A stretch of 64,000 nucleotides of DNA from DASPHG01 sp035629775 (GCA_035629775.1 DASPHG010000006.1:21461-85460); one strand, 5' to 3'. Shown: positions 33,116 through 42,001, counted from the first letter of the stretch. Notes: generated by a model not told the origin, from the sequence alone. Numbers and translations: made by a program.

Positions 33116-34593
33116 CGCGCGGCGTCGGCGACGAGCGCCTCGACCAGCCCGTCGATGTCGTGGCGCTCCGCCTCCACGTGGACCTCGAGGCCGCGCTGGC
33201 GCGCGGTGGCGGTCGTGACCGGGCCGATCGACACGACGCGCGCGCCGTTCGGCACCCCCGCGGCGTCGAGGAAACGGCTGACGGTCGAGCTGGACGTGAA
33301 GGTGATGTAGTCGGCGCCGCCCACCGCCTCGAGCACGTCGGGGGCCAGCGGGTCGCCGACGGTGTCGTAGAGCGCGACCACGTCCACGCTCGCGCCCCGT
33401 TCGCGCAGGCCGTCGGGCAGGACGTCGCGCGCGTCCGCCGCCCGCGCGACCAGCACGCGCCTACCGTCGAGGTCGAGCCCCGCCAGTTCCTCCAGCAGCG
33501 ACTCCGCCACACTGCGCTCGGGCACGACGTCGGCGCGGACACCGCGCGCCGCAAGGGCCCGCGCAGTCCCCGGCCCGATCGCCGCCACGGTTACGCCGGC
33601 GAGCGCCCTCGCGTCGCGCCCGTCCCCCGCGAGCGCGTCGAACAGCAGCGCCGCGCCGTTGGGGCTGGTCACGCACAGCAGGTCGTAGCTTCCGATCTCG
33701 GCGGCCGCGCGGGCTATGTCGCCCTCGACCGCCCGCGGCTCGATCCTGATCGCGGGCGCCTCGACCACGTCGGCCCCGAGCGCGCGCAGCGTCGCCGCGA
33801 GGCCGCTCGCCTGCGCCCGGGCACGCGTGACCACCACCCGCCGGCCGTGCAGCGGGCGGCGTTCGATCCAGGCGAGTCCCTCGCGGAGCCGCGCGACCGG
33901 ACCCACGAGCGTGATCGCCGGCGGCCGCACGCCCGCCGCGGCCACCGCCTCCGCGAGCTCGCCGAGCGGCGCGCTGACCGTGCGCTGGCCGGGCAGCGTG
34001 CCGCGCTCGACGACGGCCGCGGGCTCGTCGGCCGGGCGGCCCGCGTCGATCAGCCGCGCCGCGATGCCGGGCAGCCGGCGCACGCCCATGTAGAGCACGA
34101 GCGTCCCCGGGAAGGCGGCCAGCGCCGCCCAGTCGATTGCGCTCTCCTCCTTCTCCGGGTCTTCGTGACCGGTCACGAACGCGACGGCCGAGGCCGCCTC
34201 GCGGTGCGTGACCGGAATGCCCGCGTAGGCCGGGGCCGCGATCCCGGCCGTGACGCCGGGCACGACCTCGAAGTCGACGCCGGCGGCGGCCAGCGCCTCC
34301 GCCTCCTCGCCGCCGCGCCCGAACACGAACGGATCACCGCCCTTCAGGCGCACCACCGTCCGACCGGCGCGGCCGTGCTCCACGAGCAGCGCGTTGATCT
34401 CCTTCTGCGAGGTCGACTCCCCTCCCGGTGACTTGCCGACGTAGTGGAGGTCGGCGTCCGAGCGCGCGCCGTCGAGCGCGCCCGCGGGAACGAGCCGGTC
34501 GTACAGGATCACGTCGGCGGCGGCGATCAGCTCGAGCGAGCGCCGAGTCATCAGCCCCGGATCGCCGGGACCCGCTCCGACCAGGTGGACCAT
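33112..34593 (-). CDS. cobA-hemD: Uroporphyrinogen-III C-methyltransferase / uroporphyrinogen-III synthase fusion
   Basis: The 493-residue fusion has an N-terminal SUMT domain (about 1-240: VHLVGAGPGDPGLMT, RLKGGDPFVFGRGGEEA, YAGIPVTHR) and a C-terminal HemD domain (about 245-490, with ITFTSSSTVSRF). HemD cyclises hydroxymethylbilane to uroporphyrinogen III; CobA adds two methyl groups to make precorrin-2 for siroheme or cobalamin. Precorrin-2 would be taken up by the dehydrogenase at 42040-42777. The ATG has its own leaderless -10 box, so it does not depend on transcription from hemC. Confidence 0.95.
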   Translation of the reverse strand: MVHLVGAGPGDPGLMTRRSLELIAAADVILYDRLVPAGALDGARSDADLHYVGKSPGGESTSQKEINALLVEHGRAGRTVVRLKGGDPFVFGRGGEEAEALAAAGVDFEVVPGVTAGIAAPAYAGIPVTHREAASAVAFVTGHEDPEKEESAIDWAALAAFPGTLVLYMGVRRLPGIAARLIDAGRPADEPAAVVERGTLPGQRTVSAPLGELAEAVAAAGVRPPAITLVGPVARLREGLAWIERRPLHGRRVVVTRARAQASGLAATLRALGADVVEAPAIRIEPRAVEGDIARAAAEIGSYDLLCVTSPNGAALLFDALAGDGRDARALAGVTVAAIGPGTARALAARGVRADVVPERSVAESLLEELAGLDLDGRRVLVARAADARDVLPDGLRERGASVDVVALYDTVGDPLAPDVLEAVGGADYITFTSSSTVSRFLDAAGVPNGARVVSIGPVTTATARQRGLEVHVEAERHDIDGLVEALVADAAR

Positions 34594-34600
34594 CAGGTCA

Positions 34601-34606
34601 AGGCTA
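34601..34606 (-). promoter_or_regulatory. -10 box TAGCCT for cobA-hemD, leaderless
   Basis: On the minus strand TAGCCT ends 7 nt before the ATG at 34593, with no ribosome-binding site. Confidence 0.5.
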
Positions 34607-34677
34607 CGTGGGTCGTGCGGGCGGCCACCTCGTCAGCTCGATGCGCCAAGACGCTGGCGCTAGGGCTCGACCGACCC

Positions 34678-34683
34678 TACGTT
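34678..34683 (+). promoter_or_regulatory. -10 box TACGTT, leaderless
   Basis: TACGTT ends 7 nt before the ATG at 34691. The alternative TTG start at 34682 would fall inside the box, which argues for the ATG. Confidence 0.5.
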
Positions 34684-34690
34684 GGTCGGA

Positions 34691-36232
34691 ATGAAGCGAG
34701 CGCTCGCACTCTGCCTGGTCGCCTGCTCGGTCGCCCTGGTGGCCGTCGTCGCCGGCGGGTTGGGATCGGCCACCGCGAAGACCGACGCCAGCGCCGCCGC
34801 GAAGCGGCCGCTCGGCTACAAGCTCGCCGACCAGGTCTGGGCAAACAAAAAGCTCGCGCGGTCGGTCAAGGCGACTCAACGGATTCTCGCCCTGAGCGGC
34901 GTCTCGACGATCAGCGCGGGCAACACCGTCGCCGCGGGCGTCGCGCCGCTGTCGCGCTGGCGCATGACCGCCCGCGAGACCGTGTACCTCGCGATGGGCG
35001 CGGGCAACCCGCAGGTCACCCTGGGCACCATCGCGCGCAGGCTGGGCCAGGCCGGCATCGAGATCGATGGCGAATCCGCCGCGACGGCGCTGCCGCAGAT
35101 GGTCAGCGCCTGGCTCTACGCGGGCGCGAGCCAGCCGAACGAGCCGCTGAACCAGCCCGCGCTCTTCGTCTGGCAGACGCAGTCGCGCCAGGCCGCGAAG
35201 CTGCCGTTCCAGTCGCGACTGTTCACCCCCGAGAAGCTGGTCCTCTCCTCGCTCGAGGCCATCCTGATCCTCGCGAACCTCGAGCGCGTGATCGAGCCCA
35301 GCGCGGCGGCGCGGGCCGCGGACACGACGGCCATGGCCGCCCAGGGCGGGCCGTGCGCGTCCGTCAAGTCCGCGTTCGACTCGCTCGGCCCGGTCGCGTC
35401 GGGTGCCGCCGACCTCGTGATCGGCGAGGCGACCGGCACCGCGATCGGCGCCTACGCCGACTCCCTGAAGAAGGGCTCCGGAGACCAGGTCGGCAAGCTG
35501 CTCAGCGGCCTGGATATCGCCGACCGGCTGTGGCGCACGTATGCGTTCTCGCAGAACGTCGACGTCAACGTGTTCGTCGCCGACGGGGACGGCCCGGTCC
35601 GCGGCGACCGCGTGCACAAGCCCACGGACGGCGACCGGAAGCGCGTGGCCTTCATCGCCGACGTCGGGCTCGACAAGGATGCCCGCGAGGCCCTGGAGAA
35701 GCAGCTCGAGGCTGCGAAGGACCACCAGTTCCAGGAGGCCATGCGGGCGTGCGCGTCGCTCCACGGCATCACGATTCCGAAGAACCCCTACGGGGACCTC
35801 GCCAAGGAGATGGAGGAATGGTCGGCCTACTGGACGCCGATGTGGCGCGGGCAGGAGGTCGTCTGGTACCACCCGCGCCGCATGGACCTGAAGCGCATCG
35901 ACTTCGCGTCGGCAGGCGCGCTGCTCAAGGTCGGCATCGAGGACGAGTCCCGCAGGATCCACAACGACAAGCACTCGATCCAGTACTTCTCCGAGTACCC
36001 CGCCAAGGTCGAGATCGCGGCGCAGAAGCCTCCGAGCCCGGTGTCGGTCGCGAAGCTTGCCGCCGCGATCGCCGGCGCTCCGGGCGGGGACTTCGTCGGC
36101 CCCATCTCAGAGATGCTCGAGAGCCTGTTCCGGGCGGTCGCCAAGCCGACGGCCACCGGCAAGCTGATCGTCGAGGAGCACATGGAGAACCCGTGCGTCT
36201 TCCGCAGCGCCGGCGCACAGACGAGCTGCTGA
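34691..36232 (+). CDS. Large secreted protein of unknown function, divergent inside the heme block
   Basis: The 513-residue protein has a signal peptide (basic MKRA then a long hydrophobic run ending near SATA) and a mostly helical, Ala-rich body. Two cysteines lie near the C-terminus (NPCVF, TSC) and two more in the middle (GPCASV, RACASL). There is no membrane anchor, lipobox or motif I recognise. It is the only plus-strand gene between 31620 and 46975 and separates hemC from cobA-hemD. Codon use looks like its neighbours. Function unknown. Confidence 0.72.
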   Translation: MKRALALCLVACSVALVAVVAGGLGSATAKTDASAAAKRPLGYKLADQVWANKKLARSVKATQRILALSGVSTISAGNTVAAGVAPLSRWRMTARETVYLAMGAGNPQVTLGTIARRLGQAGIEIDGESAATALPQMVSAWLYAGASQPNEPLNQPALFVWQTQSRQAAKLPFQSRLFTPEKLVLSSLEAILILANLERVIEPSAAARAADTTAMAAQGGPCASVKSAFDSLGPVASGAADLVIGEATGTAIGAYADSLKKGSGDQVGKLLSGLDIADRLWRTYAFSQNVDVNVFVADGDGPVRGDRVHKPTDGDRKRVAFIADVGLDKDAREALEKQLEAAKDHQFQEAMRACASLHGITIPKNPYGDLAKEMEEWSAYWTPMWRGQEVVWYHPRRMDLKRIDFASAGALLKVGIEDESRRIHNDKHSIQYFSEYPAKVEIAAQKPPSPVSVAKLAAAIAGAPGGDFVGPISEMLESLFRAVAKPTATGKLIVEEHMENPCVFRSAGAQTSC

Positions 36233-36239
36233 GGACGGC

Positions 36240-37130
36240 CTAGGAAGCCGCAGCCTGCACGAGCAGGGGGCCCGCCCCCGCTGCGAGCAGCCGCCCGGCG
36301 AGCTCGCGCCCGAGCGCCGACGGGTCGTCGTCCGCCGCGCCCTCGAGGCGGTCCCTGATCCAGCTCGACCCGTCGGGCAGGCCGACGTAGGCCTCCACCG
36401 CGAGGCCGCCTTCGGTCAGGCGGGCGTGCGCCCCGACGGGCGTGTGGCAGGTCGCATCGAGCTCCGTCACGACCGCGCGCTCGGCGGTCAGCTCGACCAG
36501 CGCGGCGTGATCGGTCACCGCCTGCGCGAGCGCGGCGATCTCGGCGTCGCCGGTCCGCGCCTCGAGCGCGAGACAGCCCTGCCCCGGGGCGGGCGTGAAC
36601 GTGCCCGCATCCACCGGCTCCCCCTCGTCCAGACCGAGCCGTTCGAGACCGGCCTTGGCCAGCACGATCGCGTCGTATTGACGCTCGCGCAGCTTGCGAA
36701 GACGGGTGTCCACGTTGCCGCGCATGTCCTCCACGGCGAGGTCGGGCCGCACCGCCAGGAGCTGCGAGCGCCGGCGAAGGCTGCTGGTCCCCACCACCGC
36801 GCCCTCCGGGATCGCCGCCACCCCGGCGGCGCCGCAGATCGCGTCGCGGGCATCCGCACGCGGCGGGACACCCACGATGGAGAGCCCCGGCGGCAGCTCG
36901 CCGGGCACGTCCTTCGCCGAGTGCACGGCCAGGTCGGCGCGGTCTTCGAGCAGCGCCTCCTCGATCTCCTTCACCCAGCGCGACTTGTCGCCCCCGCGCA
37001 CGCCACGGTCGCCGGTGGTCTTCACCTCGACGAGCTCGATGCCGTCCGTATCGAGCAGCTCCGCGACGAGCCGCGCCTGCGCGAGCGCGAGCGCGCTGCC
37101 CCGGGTCGCGAGCCGAAGCGGCCGGCTCAG
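36240..37130 (-). CDS. hemC: Porphobilinogen deaminase, probable CTG start
   Basis: HemC assembles four porphobilinogens into hydroxymethylbilane. The frame shows LATRGSALALAQ, VKTTGDRGV, the substrate-binding VHSAKDVPGE and a late TPVGAHA in place of the usual cofactor-Cys motif start (DATCHTPVGAHA keeps the Cys). The conserved N-terminus extends beyond the first ATG/GTG and no ATG, GTG or TTG precedes LATRGSALA before a stop codon. CTG at 37130, overlapping the hemA TGA as CTGA, gives a normal 296-residue protein. The enzyme call is firm; the start codon is inferred. Confidence 0.9.
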   Translation of the reverse strand: MSRPLRLATRGSALALAQARLVAELLDTDGIELVEVKTTGDRGVRGGDKSRWVKEIEEALLEDRADLAVHSAKDVPGELPPGLSIVGVPPRADARDAICGAAGVAAIPEGAVVGTSSLRRRSQLLAVRPDLAVEDMRGNVDTRLRKLRERQYDAIVLAKAGLERLGLDEGEPVDAGTFTPAPGQGCLALEARTGDAEIAALAQAVTDHAALVELTAERAVVTELDATCHTPVGAHARLTEGGLAVEAYVGLPDGSSWIRDRLEGAADDDPSALGRELAGRLLAAGAGPLLVQAAAS

Positions 37131-38473
37131 CCCGATCGCTTGCCCCGCTCGGCCCGCCGCTCGTCGAGCGACGTGACGTCGGCCTCCGGCTCGCTAAGCG
37201 GGCCGGTTTCGAGTCCGAACAGCTCGCGGAGCGCCTGGAGGTGCACGTAGCCGGTCTCGTCGTCGGCCGGGCGCTTGAGGCGGCTGGTCGGCTCGTGCAG
37301 CAGGCGGCTGATGACGGCGCGCGCCATCAGCTCGAGCCGGTCGCGGTCGGCGTCCGAGAGGGATTCCCAGCGGCCCTCGTTCTCGCGCAGGACCTGCCGC
37401 GCGATCTCCTCGCCGCGCTCGCGCAGCGCGGCGATCGTGGGCACGACGTCGAGCGTCGAGAGCCAGCGGTCGAATCGCTCCAGCTCGTCGTCGACGAGCG
37501 TGCGGGCGCGCGCCACCTCGGTGTCCTGCGCATCCAGGTTCCGCGCGACCGTCCGCTGGAGGTCGTCCATGTCGTAGAGCGTGATCCCGGGTACCTCGCG
37601 AACGCGGGGGTCGATGTCACGTGGCACGGCGATGTCGATGAGGAGCAGCGGCCGCCCCGCCCGCTGGTCGGTGACGAGCGCGAGCTCCTCCGCTCCCACG
37701 ATCAGGTGCGGCGACGCGGTGCAGGACACGACGATGTCGGCGCCCACGATCTCGGTGGGCAGGTCGTCGAACCGGACCGCCTCGCCGCCGAAGCGCTGGG
37801 CCAGCCCGATCGCCCGGTCGTAGCGGCGGTTGGCGACGAACACGGTGCGCACGCCGCGCTCGGCCAGCGCCTTCGCCGTCAGCTCGCCGTTCTCGCCGGC
37901 GCCGATCACGAGCACGCGGCGCGTCTCCAGGTCGCCGAGCGCGTCCCGCGCCAGGTCGACCGCCACGCTCGAAACCGAGATCCGCGAGCGGCCGAGCGCG
38001 GTCTCGGTCCGCACGCGCTTGCCCGCGCCGAGCGCGTCGCGGAAGAGGCGGTTCGAGATCGGCCCGGTGGCGCCCTCGACGAGCGCGAGCTCGTACGCGC
38101 GCTTCACCTGGCCCTGCACCTCGGCCTCGCCGACGATCATCGAGTCGAGCCCGGCCGCCACCGAGAAGAGGTGGCGCACGGCGTCGGCGCCGCGCAGCGA
38201 GTAGAGCCGGCCGAGCAGCTCGGTGGGCCGGATGCCCGCCTGGCGCGAGAGCTCGGCGAGCGCGTGGTTCTCGGCTTCCACCGGATCGCTGGCCACGAGG
38301 TAGAGCTCGGTGCGGTTGCAGGTCGAGATCGCGACCGCCTCGTGGATCTCGGGCCGCGCCGTCAGGTCGCCCAGGATTCGCGCCGCGCGGCCCTCCGGCA
38401 GCGCGAGCCGCTCGCGCAGCGCGACCGGCGCGGTCTTATGGGACACGCCCAGTGCGAGGAGCGAGTCGTTCAT
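37127..38473 (-). CDS. hemA: Glutamyl-tRNA reductase
   Basis: The 448-residue protein begins LLALGVSHKTAPV and has the catalytic Cys52 in STCNRTELYLV, the NADPH-binding VLVIGAGENGELTAKAL, VANRRYDRA, and a C-terminal dimerisation helix. It reduces glutamyl-tRNA to glutamate-1-semialdehyde, the first committed step of C5-pathway heme synthesis. The ATG overlaps the ccmD-like stop (ATGA), tying heme synthesis to cytochrome c maturation. hemL and hemB are not in the window. Confidence 0.96.
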   Translation of the reverse strand: MNDSLLALGVSHKTAPVALRERLALPEGRAARILGDLTARPEIHEAVAISTCNRTELYLVASDPVEAENHALAELSRQAGIRPTELLGRLYSLRGADAVRHLFSVAAGLDSMIVGEAEVQGQVKRAYELALVEGATGPISNRLFRDALGAGKRVRTETALGRSRISVSSVAVDLARDALGDLETRRVLVIGAGENGELTAKALAERGVRTVFVANRRYDRAIGLAQRFGGEAVRFDDLPTEIVGADIVVSCTASPHLIVGAEELALVTDQRAGRPLLLIDIAVPRDIDPRVREVPGITLYDMDDLQRTVARNLDAQDTEVARARTLVDDELERFDRWLSTLDVVPTIAALRERGEEIARQVLRENEGRWESLSDADRDRLELMARAVISRLLHEPTSRLKRPADDETGYVHLQALRELFGLETGPLSEPEADVTSLDERRAERGKRSG

Positions 38474-38631
38474 TCCGGCCTCTTGTCCACCAGCTCGTTC
38501 AGCGTGTCGAGCTCCTTCTCAATGCGGGACAGCTTCGCCCCAATGATGGCGATGTAGACCACGACGAGTGTGACGAAGACGACGTAGGCGGCGGCGACGT
38601 AGTCGCCGCCCTCGGCGATCGGGAGTGGCAT
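38470..38631 (-). CDS. ccmD: CcmD-like small membrane protein
   Basis: The 53-residue protein has one hydrophobic helix (YVVFVTLVVVYIAIIGAKL) followed by a charged coiled helix, and lies between ccmC and hemA with 4-nt overlaps on both sides. Size, topology and position match CcmD, which helps release heme-loaded CcmE from CcmABC. Sequence similarity in such short proteins is weak, so the call rests mainly on context. Confidence 0.75.
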   Translation of the reverse strand: MPLPIAEGGDYVAAAYVVFVTLVVVYIAIIGAKLSRIEKELDTLNELVDKRPE

Positions 38632-39329
38632 CAGGCCTGCGCTTCCAGCCGTCGCCGGAGCCGCTTGAGCTGCTCCGCGACGTGCTTGTTGGTGAGCTCG
38701 AGCTTCCAGAGCGTGGTGAACAGCAGCGCCACGGCGGCGATGCAGACGAAGAACGTGAGCCGCATGTCGCCGGGCATGTCGCCGCCCGTCTCCGACAGCA
38801 CGCGCGGGTGCGTGTACTGCTCGGCCAGCCTCACCGCGACGAAGTTGAGCGGCACGAAGGCGCCGGCGGTGATCGCGAACACGGACGCGTAGCGCGACTG
38901 GCGCTCCGGGTCTGCGATCGAGAAGCGCAGCGGCTGGTAGCAGCAGTAGAGGAGGAACACGATCAGGTACGAGACCAGGACCGGCTCCTCCCACACCCAC
39001 CAGTGGCCCCAGGCGGTCTTCGCCCAGATCGCCCCGGTCGCCAGCACCCCGACGCCGAGCATGATCGACAGGTGAATCGCGACGTAGGAGCGGACGTCCC
39101 AGCTCCGCTCGCCCGTGCGGAGGTGCTTGATCGCGAAGATGCCGCCGGCCACGAACCCGCAGAGCGTGACGATCGCGAGCGGAACGTGGACGTAGAAGAT
39201 CTTCTGGCGGAAGCCCTGGTCGGCGTCCTCGGGCGCGTAGAAGAAGACGAGCACCATCGCGGCGAGCATGAACGCCGCCGTCACCCAGGCGAGCGCGCCC
39301 AACCGCTTTCCGAAGAGCACGCTAGTCAT
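38631..39329 (-). CDS. ccmC: Heme exporter/handling protein CcmC
   Basis: The 232-residue protein has six hydrophobic segments, the tryptophan-rich heme-binding motif WGHWWVWEEP, and flanking histidines (YVHVPLA, YVAIHLS). CcmC attaches heme to CcmE on the outer face. The ATG at 39329 overlaps ccmB by 8 nt and is preferred over an upstream in-frame start whose first 16 residues lie inside ccmB and are unlike CcmC. CcmE and CcmF are not in the window. Confidence 0.95.
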   Translation of the reverse strand: MTSVLFGKRLGALAWVTAAFMLAAMVLVFFYAPEDADQGFRQKIFYVHVPLAIVTLCGFVAGGIFAIKHLRTGERSWDVRSYVAIHLSIMLGVGVLATGAIWAKTAWGHWWVWEEPVLVSYLIVFLLYCCYQPLRFSIADPERQSRYASVFAITAGAFVPLNFVAVRLAEQYTHPRVLSETGGDMPGDMRLTFFVCIAAVALLFTTLWKLELTNKHVAEQLKRLRRRLEAQA

Positions 39330-39996
39330 CCAGGAGGTAGTCGAAAACGGCCACTGAGACCAGCACGAACACCACATCGTAGAGCGCGAGGAATCCCAGC
39401 CATTTCGCGAGATCGTCCGGCGACTGGCCGGCCGCGAGGAGCGGCTCGGTGGCGCGCGCGGCAGCGATGACCACCGGCACGACCAGGGGCAGGAGGAGCA
39501 GCGAGACGATCAGCTCGCGGGCGCGCGTCTCGATCGCGAGCGCGGAGATCAGTGCGCCCACCGCCGCCAGCCCCAGGTTCGCGAGCAGCAGGATCGGCAG
39601 GAGCTCGGGCAGCGCGCCGTCGAGGCCGGGGCCGAGCAGGAGAAGGTCGAATGCCGGCAGCGCGACCAGCTCGAGCGCCGCGAGGTAGAGGAAGAGCGCC
39701 GCGGCCTTCGCCAGCCAGAGCGCCGTCAGGTCCACGGGTGCGAGGCGCAGCGCGGTGAACCCGCCCTGGTCGCGCTCGGCGACATAGAGGCGGTTCACCC
39801 CCAGCACGGTCGCGAGCAGGAGTGTCACCCAGATGACCCCGGTCGCGAGGTCGCCCTCCAGCGTGTCGCGGTCGAGCCCGAAGTGGAACAGCACGAAGAC
39901 CGTGATCGAGAAGAGGACCATCGCGGGCACGGACTCGCGCGTGCGCAGCTCGACCGTGAGGTCCTTGCGCAGGATCGCGGCGGCGGCGGCAATCAC
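39322..39996 (-). CDS. ccmB: Heme exporter ABC permease CcmB
   Basis: The 224-residue protein has six hydrophobic segments and CcmB features: ILRKDLTVELRTRE at the start, NRLYVAERDQGGFTALRLAP in the first cytoplasmic loop, and a late WLGFLALYDVVF. It forms the membrane part of the CcmAB transporter needed for cytochrome c maturation. The GTG at 39996 overlaps the ccmA stop (GTGA). Confidence 0.93.
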   Translation of the reverse strand: MIAAAAAILRKDLTVELRTRESVPAMVLFSITVFVLFHFGLDRDTLEGDLATGVIWVTLLLATVLGVNRLYVAERDQGGFTALRLAPVDLTALWLAKAAALFLYLAALELVALPAFDLLLLGPGLDGALPELLPILLLANLGLAAVGALISALAIETRARELIVSLLLLPLVVPVVIAAARATEPLLAAGQSPDDLAKWLGFLALYDVVFVLVSVAVFDYLLDD

Positions 39997-40631
39997 CGGT
40001 AGAGCTCCTCCATCGGTGCGAGACGGCCGGCCTTCAGGCCGAGGGTCAGGTCCGCCTCCGCCTGTCCGGCGGGCACGTCGTGCGTGACCACGACGCGCGT
40101 CTTCCCGCTCGCGCGTCCGATGACCGGGTCCAGCAGCTCGACCGCGCCCGGGTCGAGGCCGGCCCACGGCTCGTCGAGTAGCAGCAGGGGCGGGTCGTGG
40201 AGCACCGCCCGTGCGGCTGCGACGCGCTGCACCATCCCGCGCGACAGCTCGGGAAGCGGGTCGTCGGCGCGCTCGGCCATCCCGACGGCGGCGAGCACTT
40301 CGTCGATGTGGCTGTCGGCAACCGAGTGCAGCCGCGCGTGGAAGCGCAGGTTCTCGCGCGGGGTCAGGTCGCGGTACAGCAGGGGTTCGTGCGCGACGTA
40401 GCCGACCTTGCCGCGCAGCTTCCACGCCTCGTCGGGGAGCGACGCGCCGAGCACGTTCGCACTGCCGGCATGGGGGCGCAGCAGGCCCGCGAGCACGCGC
40501 AGCAGGGTCGTCTTGCCCGCGCCGTTCGGGCCGAACACGACCATCGTCTGGCCCGCGTCGACCCGTGCGCTGACGCCATCGAGCGCGAGGCGCTCGCCGT
40601 AGCGGCGCACGACGCCCTCGAGCGCGATCAT
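39993..40631 (-). CDS. ccmA: Heme exporter ABC ATPase CcmA
   Basis: The 212-residue ATPase has Walker A GPNGAGKTT, a signature LSRGMVQRV in place of LSGGQ (the L-S-x-G-M-x-Q-R form is usual in CcmA), Walker B LLLLDEP and a His switch VVTHD. It energises release of heme-loaded CcmE. The ATG overlaps the mog stop by 4 nt, placing ccm genes downstream of molybdopterin genes in one transcription unit. Confidence 0.93.
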   Translation of the reverse strand: MIALEGVVRRYGERLALDGVSARVDAGQTMVVFGPNGAGKTTLLRVLAGLLRPHAGSANVLGASLPDEAWKLRGKVGYVAHEPLLYRDLTPRENLRFHARLHSVADSHIDEVLAAVGMAERADDPLPELSRGMVQRVAAARAVLHDPPLLLLDEPWAGLDPGAVELLDPVIGRASGKTRVVVTHDVPAGQAEADLTLGLKAGRLAPMEELYR

Positions 40632-41089
40632 CGCTCGAGCGTCTCGGCTGCGTGGCGGAGGGTCGGCTCGACGATCGGCCAGGACTGCCCGATGGCCTTC
40701 GGCGAGCCCGGGAAGTTCACGATCAGGGTACGGCGGCGGACGCCCGAGATGCCGCGCGTGAGGATCCCGAGTGGCGTGTGGGCGCGCGAGTCGGCGCGGA
40801 TCGACTCCGCGTAGCCCGGCGCCTCGCGCTCGATCACGTCCCGGGTGGCCTCCGGGGTCAGGTCGTCGGCCGTCAGGCCGGTCCCCCCGGTGGTGAACAC
40901 GAACCGGACACCGTCCTCGTCGGCGAGCCGGCGCAACGCGGCGGCGATCGCCTCGCGGTCGTCGGAGACGATCTCGTGCGTGACATCGAGGCCGGCGCGC
41001 TCGCAGCACTCCACGAGGGCCGGCCCCGACACATCCTCGCCCTCGCCGCGCGCGAGCGAGGTCGAGATGGTCAGGACGGCCGCCCTCAC
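40628..41089 (-). CDS. moaB: MogA/MoaB-family molybdopterin adenylyltransferase-like protein
   Basis: The 153-residue protein has the family motif FTTGGTGLTADDLTPEAT and a late RRTLIVNFPGSPKA. It adenylylates molybdopterin before metal insertion. The start is GTG at 41089. Whether it is functionally MogA or MoaB cannot be told from sequence alone. It works with moaC nearby; other moa/moe genes are elsewhere. Confidence 0.9.
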   Translation of the reverse strand: MRAAVLTISTSLARGEGEDVSGPALVECCERAGLDVTHEIVSDDREAIAAALRRLADEDGVRFVFTTGGTGLTADDLTPEATRDVIEREAPGYAESIRADSRAHTPLGILTRGISGVRRRTLIVNFPGSPKAIGQSWPIVEPTLRHAAETLER

Positions 41090-41096
41090 GGCCCGG

Positions 41097-41579
41097 TCAG
41101 GTCAGAAGCTTGACGCAGGATCGGCGCAGTCCGTACTTCTCCGCCGACCGCTCCGCGCGGGCGACATGGGTCAACGAATGCCGGGCCCGCCGCCGCGCCT
41201 TTCGCGGGCGCTCGTGGGCGACGGCGCGCAGGTACTCGCGCAGCCGGTCGAGGGCGAGGTCCGTGTTGTTCACGAAGCGGAGGTACGCGCCCCGGCCGCC
41301 CTCGAAGGGCGGGTCGAGCCGGCCGAGCTCGCGGACGTACGGGCGCGAGGTCTGCACGAAGCGCCTGCCGTGCCGCACCAGCTTGTTCGCGTTCCCCTGC
41401 CGCGTGGCGCGGCGGAACTTGCGGACGTGTCGCCGCGTGGCGTCGGTCATCTCGGAGCAGATGGGCCCCGACTCGCGCACGATGTCCTCCTTGGTCGGCT
41501 CTTCCTCCTCCTGCGCGAGCGCGGCGGGCGCGCACAGCGAAGCGAGCGCCAGCAGGGCGAGAGTCAGCCGTCGAGTCAT
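41097..41579 (-). CDS. Small secreted helical protein, unknown
   Basis: The 160-residue protein has a signal peptide ending at ALAQE, then a basic all-helical body with many Arg and His and two cysteines (PICSEM, RSCVKL) that could pair. Its ATG overlaps the moaC stop, and its stop is 7 nt before mog, so it is cotranscribed with molybdopterin genes. I recognise no family. Its position hints at a partner for an exported molybdo- or heme enzyme, but this is inference. Confidence 0.65.
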   Translation of the reverse strand: MTRRLTLALLALASLCAPAALAQEEEEPTKEDIVRESGPICSEMTDATRRHVRKFRRATRQGNANKLVRHGRRFVQTSRPYVRELGRLDPPFEGGRGAYLRFVNNTDLALDRLREYLRAVAHERPRKARRRARHSLTHVARAERSAEKYGLRRSCVKLLT

Positions 41580-42001
41580 GTGCGTCGCCAGTCCTCCTTG
41601 CCGCCGGTCTTCTCGACGAGCTTGATCTCGCCGATCTCGACTCCGCGCTCGATCCCCTTGACCATGTCGTAGATCGTAAGCGCCGCCGCCGCCGCGCACG
41701 TCAGTGCCTCCATCTCGACGCCGGTCCGCGCGGTCGTGCGGGCCTCGGCGGTGATCCGCACTTCCGCGTCGGCCACATCGATCGCCACGTCGACGAAGGA
41801 GAGCGGCAGTGGGTGGCAGAGCGGGATCAGCTCGGAGGTGCGCTTCGCGGCCTGGATGCCGGCGATCCGCGCGGTGCCGATCACGTCGCCCTTGGGCGCG
41901 TCGCCGTCGCGGATCGCGCGCGCGGTGTCGGGCGACACGCGCACGAGCGCGGTCGCGACCGCCCGCCGGTCCGTGGCTTCCTTGCCGCCCACGTCCACCA
42001 T
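41576..42001 (-). CDS. moaC: Cyclic pyranopterin monophosphate synthase
   Basis: MoaC converts the GTP-derived precursor to cyclic pyranopterin monophosphate. The frame shows MVDVGGK, KGDVIGTARIAGIQAAKRTSELIPLCHPL (listed in parts: GTARIAGIQAAK, ELIPLCHPLPL), EMEALTCAAAAALTIYDM and the catalytic Lys in MVKGIERG. The ATG at 42001 gives 141 residues. Conserved N-terminal sequence (ELSHLDDDGRARMVDV) continues upstream to an ATA at 42043, which overlaps the TAG of the preceding gene. An ATA start would restore the usual length; the next ATG upstream (42199) would overlap that gene by 160 nt. The start is therefore unresolved. Confidence 0.88.
   Translation of the reverse strand: MVDVGGKEATDRRAVATALVRVSPDTARAIRDGDAPKGDVIGTARIAGIQAAKRTSELIPLCHPLPLSFVDVAIDVADAEVRITAEARTTARTGVEMEALTCAAAAALTIYDMVKGIERGVEIGEIKLVEKTGGKEDWRRT

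Noticed and set aside
34691..36232. Mobile insertion into the heme operon
   Set aside because: No transposase, terminal repeats or target duplication are seen; codon use matches neighbours, and cobA-hemD has its own promoter.
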